Source: Brassica napus
Taxonomy: Eukaryota > Streptophyta > Magnoliopsida > Brassicales > Brassicaceae
Assembly: GCF_020379485.1 (NCBI RefSeq)
Contig: NW_026016841.1
Coordinates: 1-64,000, forward strand
Length of the DNA stretch: 64,000 nucleotides
Direction of reading: 5' to 3'
The notes under the pieces were generated by a model. That model was not told the DNA's origin. It worked only from the letters and a program-made list of their open reading frames with translations, and made no database searches. Made by a program: the position numbers and the translations under genes. Shown in pieces: positions 60,976 through 64,000 of the stretch; the stretch's first letter is position 1; each line of letters opens with the position of its first letter.

Positions 60976-62380
60976 TTATATTTTAGACGACTAACAGGTA
61001 AGTCGTCCTAGAGGTCTTTCAGATCTGAAAAACCTGCATATCAAATTCAGATCTTAAAAACAGAGAAAATGAGTGGAATATTAGATAAATCTACCTTTAT
61101 AGAACACACAAAAATACATATTTAAAATTAATAGATCAACCTTTAAATGAGTGGAAGATGAGAACTATCTGATTAAAAACATGCAAAAAAGATAGATTAC
61201 TGAGAAAGACATGAGACAAAACTGAAAAATTCATATAAAATTTGGTGTTTTCAAGTCAAAGAAATTAGAGTGGGTTTGGAGAGTTTTAGTTTGGAAAAAA
61301 GTAAGAAATTTATACAATAGGAAGTTACCAAATGAAGAAAAATTAGACATAAAAACTTACCAACTCAGATCTGTTATGAAAGGGAGACTTTGTCAGAAGA
61401 CTTCCAGGACTCGACTTTCTGGAAGACTTCCTGGAAGTCGTCTAGCGCATTATATTTTAGACGACTAACAGGTAAGTCGTCCCAAAAGTCTTCCAGATCT
61501 GAAAAAAACCTGCATATAAAAAAACGTTCAAATAGCTGAAAAACAGAGAAAATGAGTGGAAGATTAGATAAATCTACCTATATATAACACACAAAAATAG
61601 CCTAAAATTAATAGATCTGCGTTTAAATGAGTGGAAGATGAGAACCATCTGATTAAAAACCTGCAAAAAAAAGGATAGATTAGTGAGAAAGACATGAGAC
61701 AAAACTGAAAAATTCATATAAAGTTTGATGTTTTCAAGTCAAAGAGACTAGAGTGGGTTTGGAGAGTTTTAGTTTGGGAAAAAAGTAAGAACTTTATACA
61801 ACATGAAGTTACCAAATGAAGAAAAATCAGACATAAAAACTTACCAAAACGCTCAGATCTGTTATGAAAGGGAGACTTCGTCAGAAGACTTCCAGGAATG
61901 AAGTCGTCTGGAAGACTTCCTGGTAGTTGTCTAGAGCATATATTTTAGACGACTAACAGGTAAGTCGTCCCATAAGTCTTCCAGATCTGAAAAACCTGCA
62001 TATCCAAATCCAGATCTGAAAAGTCTGCATATCCAAAAATGTTCAAATGACTTAAAAACAGAGAAAATGAGTGGAAGATTAGATAAATCTATCTTTATAG
62101 AACATATGAAAATACATATCTAAAATTAATAGATATACCTTTAAATGAGTGGAAGATGAGAATCATGTGATGAAAAACCAGCAAAAACAAGATAAATTAG
62201 TGAGAAAGACATGAGACAAAAACAATAAATTGATATAAACCTTAGTGTTTATAAGTTCAAAGAGATTAGAGAGAGGTTGAAGAGTTTTAGAATGATGAAC
62301 ATTACATTTTTGTTGCAGCCATTTGAAGAGGAGAGAGAATGTGGTAAATTTTTCTTTATATAGGGAGACAAAAAAATCCA
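60976..62380. repeat. about 480-bp tandem repeat, three copies
   Basis: The anchor TTTAGACGACTAACAGGTAAGTCGTCC recurs at 60982, 61456 and 61944, spacing about 474 and 488 bp. Each unit then has AGATCTGAAAAACCTGCATAT, AGAAAATGAGTGGAaGATTAGATAAATCTACC, GAGAAAGACATGAGACAAAACTGAAAAATTCATATAAA and GAGACTtCGTCAGAAGACTTCC. The last unit ends differently, near 62330, with a pyrimidine-rich leader on the minus strand. Confidence 0.88.
62354..62363 (-). promoter_or_regulatory. TATA-like box on the minus strand at the repeat edge
   Basis: The minus strand reads CTATATAAAG followed by AAAAATTTACCACATTCTCTC and an ATG near 62326 (ATGGCTGCAACAAAAATG, then a stop). It looks like a core promoter and leader remaining from a mobile element gene. 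No coding region follows. Confidence 0.4.
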
Positions 62381-62394
62381 ATTAGGTTAAAATA

Positions 62395-62938
62395 TTTTTG
62401 ATTCAGACGACTTACTTGTCAGTCGTCCAGAAGACTTTAATATTTGTAGCGGAAAATATGTTTTTAGCGGAAAACTAAAATAGAAGACTTCCCAGACGAC
62501 TTACTTGTAAGTCGTCTAGTTTAAATTATTTAAGCGGAAAAATAATTTCTTAAAAAAAATTAGGCGGGAATATTTGGACGACTTATATGTAAGTCGTCTG
62601 GTTTAAATTATTCACCAGACGACTTACAAGTTAGTCGTCTAGCCCCTAAACATAACCCCTAAACTTAATTAACTAACTAAACACTTCATAAAATCAAATT
62701 AAACTTCAAAAGTGTTTACTATCCACAAAAATAACACTTATAGGTAAAAATTTAATTTTTCAAAAAAATTCAAGCTTCCAAATCTAACCCTAAGAATACA
62801 TACAATACTACAACATATGTTGTCAAACCATAAAACCAAAGAATATCATGATTAACTACTTTCACTCATCTATGCTGAAAACTATTCAATTTTATTATAT
62901 CTTAATTTACATTACTTAAAACTGTTTATAATTACATG
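62395..62938. repeat. further AAGTCGTC palindromes and AT-rich spacer
   Basis: Palindromes are at 62405, 62495 (GACGACTTACTTGTAAGTCGTC), 62577 (ACGACTTATATGTAAGTCGT) and 62618. Two are separated by GTTTAAATTATT. A duplicated phrase CCCCTAAACaTAACCCCTAAACtTAA follows at 62643. From 62660 to 62938 the sequence is AT-rich without a gene. Confidence 0.7.
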
Positions 62939-64000
62939 CACTACAAGAAAACATGCCCGTAACAACGAACATTTACGACGAAAATATTTTGTCGTAAATT
63001 TACATGGTCTTTACAACGAAATTACAAGGAATATAACTTTCGTCGTAAACGCCATGTAAATTTACGACGAACTGATTTCGTCGTAAACTCCATGTAAGTT
63101 TACGACGAATGTACGTGGAATGAGAAATACGTCGTCATTACATCGACATTACAACGAAGCATGTTACCATTATATTTAGGTGAAAATGTGTATTCAATGT
63201 GCTTTAACTTACCTAATTTTATCGTAAAGTCGTTGTAAATAATATGTTAAAACCATGTAAAATCCATGTAAATATTCCTTGTAAAATCGTTGTTATATTT
63301 CAACTACCCAACTCGAAATTTCTCTATATATATGTCATTTCCCACAACTCTCTTCCTCACAACACACAAACGGGAGAAAAAAATCCGAAAAAAAATCAGA
63401 AAAAAAGATTTCAAAAAAAAAATCTAAGAAAAAAATGGCGGTGGCGGTAGTATTTACGAGTTACGGAGTTGGATTTATTTGCACAAGATTCCGACGGGAG
63501 GGTGACGAACGCATTTCTGAGCGGGCTAGAGACATTCATGCACCAGGCGGGCTGTACACACGATCACACAGGAAAGCGTAAGATGTTCTGCCCTGTCGGA
63601 AATGCAAGAATTCAAATTGCACGTAGTGAAACTGTATGGAAGCATTTAGTAAACAGAGGATTTACACCACAGTACTACATTTGGTATCAACATGGAGAGG
63701 GTTATGGGGGAAATGAAGCTAGTAGTAGTAATAATAATTTGAGGATGGTCATCATAGTGAAGAACCGAATCATTTGCATAATGAATATAATTATCATCAA
63801 GATCATGAGCAGGTGGTAGATCATGATAGGGTTCAAGATATGATTAGTGATGCATTTTTAGAAACAGCTACAACAATAGCTGATGGAACTGGAATGTAGA
63901 AGAACCTAATTTGGATGCAAAAAGGTTTTATGAAATGCTAGATGCTGCAAATCAACCAATCTACACTGGTTGTAGAGAAGGTCTCTCTAAATTGTCTCTA
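62939..64000 (+). mobile_element. CACTA (En/Spm) DNA transposon, 5' end, runs off the window
   Basis: It begins CACTACAAGAAAACATGCCCG, the terminal repeat typical of plant CACTA elements. Subterminal repeats follow: TTTACGACGAAa and complements (TTTCGTCGTAAA type) at 62968, 62990, 63041, 63060, 63076 and 63097. A promoter-like TCTATATATATGTCATTT is at about 63325, then a purine-rich leader and a transposase remnant. The 3' end is beyond 64000. The left target copy would be ATG (62936-62938). Confidence 0.9.
63430..64000 (+). pseudogene. CACTA TNP2-type transposase, N-terminal part, frameshifted
   Basis: The frame 63469-63819 contains DGRVTNAFLSGLETFMHQAG and KMFCP, the transposase-associated domain at the start of TNP2-type transposases, then ETVWKHLVNRGFTPQYYIWY and HGEGYGG. 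The cysteine-rich zinc part after FCP is lost between two compensating frameshifts (near 63580 and 63625). Further frame changes occur near 63738 and 63893. Beyond them PNLDAKRFYEMLDAANQPIY and CREGLSKLSL are readable, the next conserved region. An intact copy would bind the element ends and cut them; this one cannot. Confidence 0.85.

Noticed and set aside
60622..61011. A 129-codon frame with repeated Trp-Lys-Ser and Asp-Phe units
   Set aside because: It follows the 79-bp and 23-bp tandem repeats and has no domain.
59481..62660. A CRISPR-like array of AAGTCGTC repeats
   Set aside because: Spacing is irregular, spacers are themselves repeated, no cas genes exist and the genome is eukaryotic.

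Overview
The window looks like intergenic, repeat-dense nuclear DNA from a plant of the mustard family (Brassicaceae). The evidence is a DUF295-type gene with a predicted organelle-targeting N-terminus, Helitron ends with the family's usual signature (TCTATACTAATAAAAG at the 5' end, a CGTAGCCCGGG hairpin followed by CTAG at the 3' end), a captured fragment of the S-adenosylmethionine decarboxylase gene with its conserved upstream peptide, and AT-rich flanks. Every RNA-guided or retroviral-like gene belongs to a transposable element. I see only one convincing ordinary gene (DUF295, about 39.3-40.4 kb) and one possible second gene of unknown function (about 57.5-58.2 kb).

Layout. 1-4180: 3' part of a decayed Ty1/copia element with its 3' LTR. 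4196-5003: a Ty3/gypsy scrap with a large internal deletion. 5729-16778: four Helitron-like elements on the minus strand, three of them joined exactly end to end; the largest carries pieces of an unidentified multi-exon gene, itself interrupted by a 618-bp Mutator-type foldback MITE, and the last carries a 437-bp hAT MITE. 17593-22465: a young copia element with 149/144-bp LTRs and a CATAC target duplication, disabled by two in-frame stop codons and sitting inside an unidentified P-loop-like gene scrap. 23068-24460: another Helitron end with the S-adenosylmethionine decarboxylase fragment. 24565-24709: a CT microsatellite.

25801-39001 is an old minus-strand copia element interrupted twice: by a 2681-bp TG...CA element flanked by GTCTT (a probable solo LTR) and by a 4.8-kb non-autonomous LTR element with about 1-kb LTRs. 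Then come the DUF295 gene and a minus-strand LINE (41037-57465) whose reverse transcriptase is split by a very unusual 11,830-bp insertion.

That insertion (43654-55483, target duplication ATTAC) is the most interesting object here. It ends in the same LTR terminus in inverted orientation on both sides, carries two inverted copies of a 688-codon ORF whose translations are identical, has an LTR-LTR junction at one end, and has pieces of at least three related LTR elements plus a chromovirus pol between the arms. It looks like joined retroelement cDNAs integrated as one unit. The 688-codon ORF belongs to a non-autonomous element that shares primer site, leader, polypurine tract and LTR-encoded tail with the pol-bearing partner.

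58.2-62.7 kb is AT-rich DNA with palindromic AAGTCGTC motifs and a three-copy tandem repeat of about 480 bp. 62939-64000 is the 5' end of a CACTA (En/Spm) element with a broken transposase gene that runs off the window.
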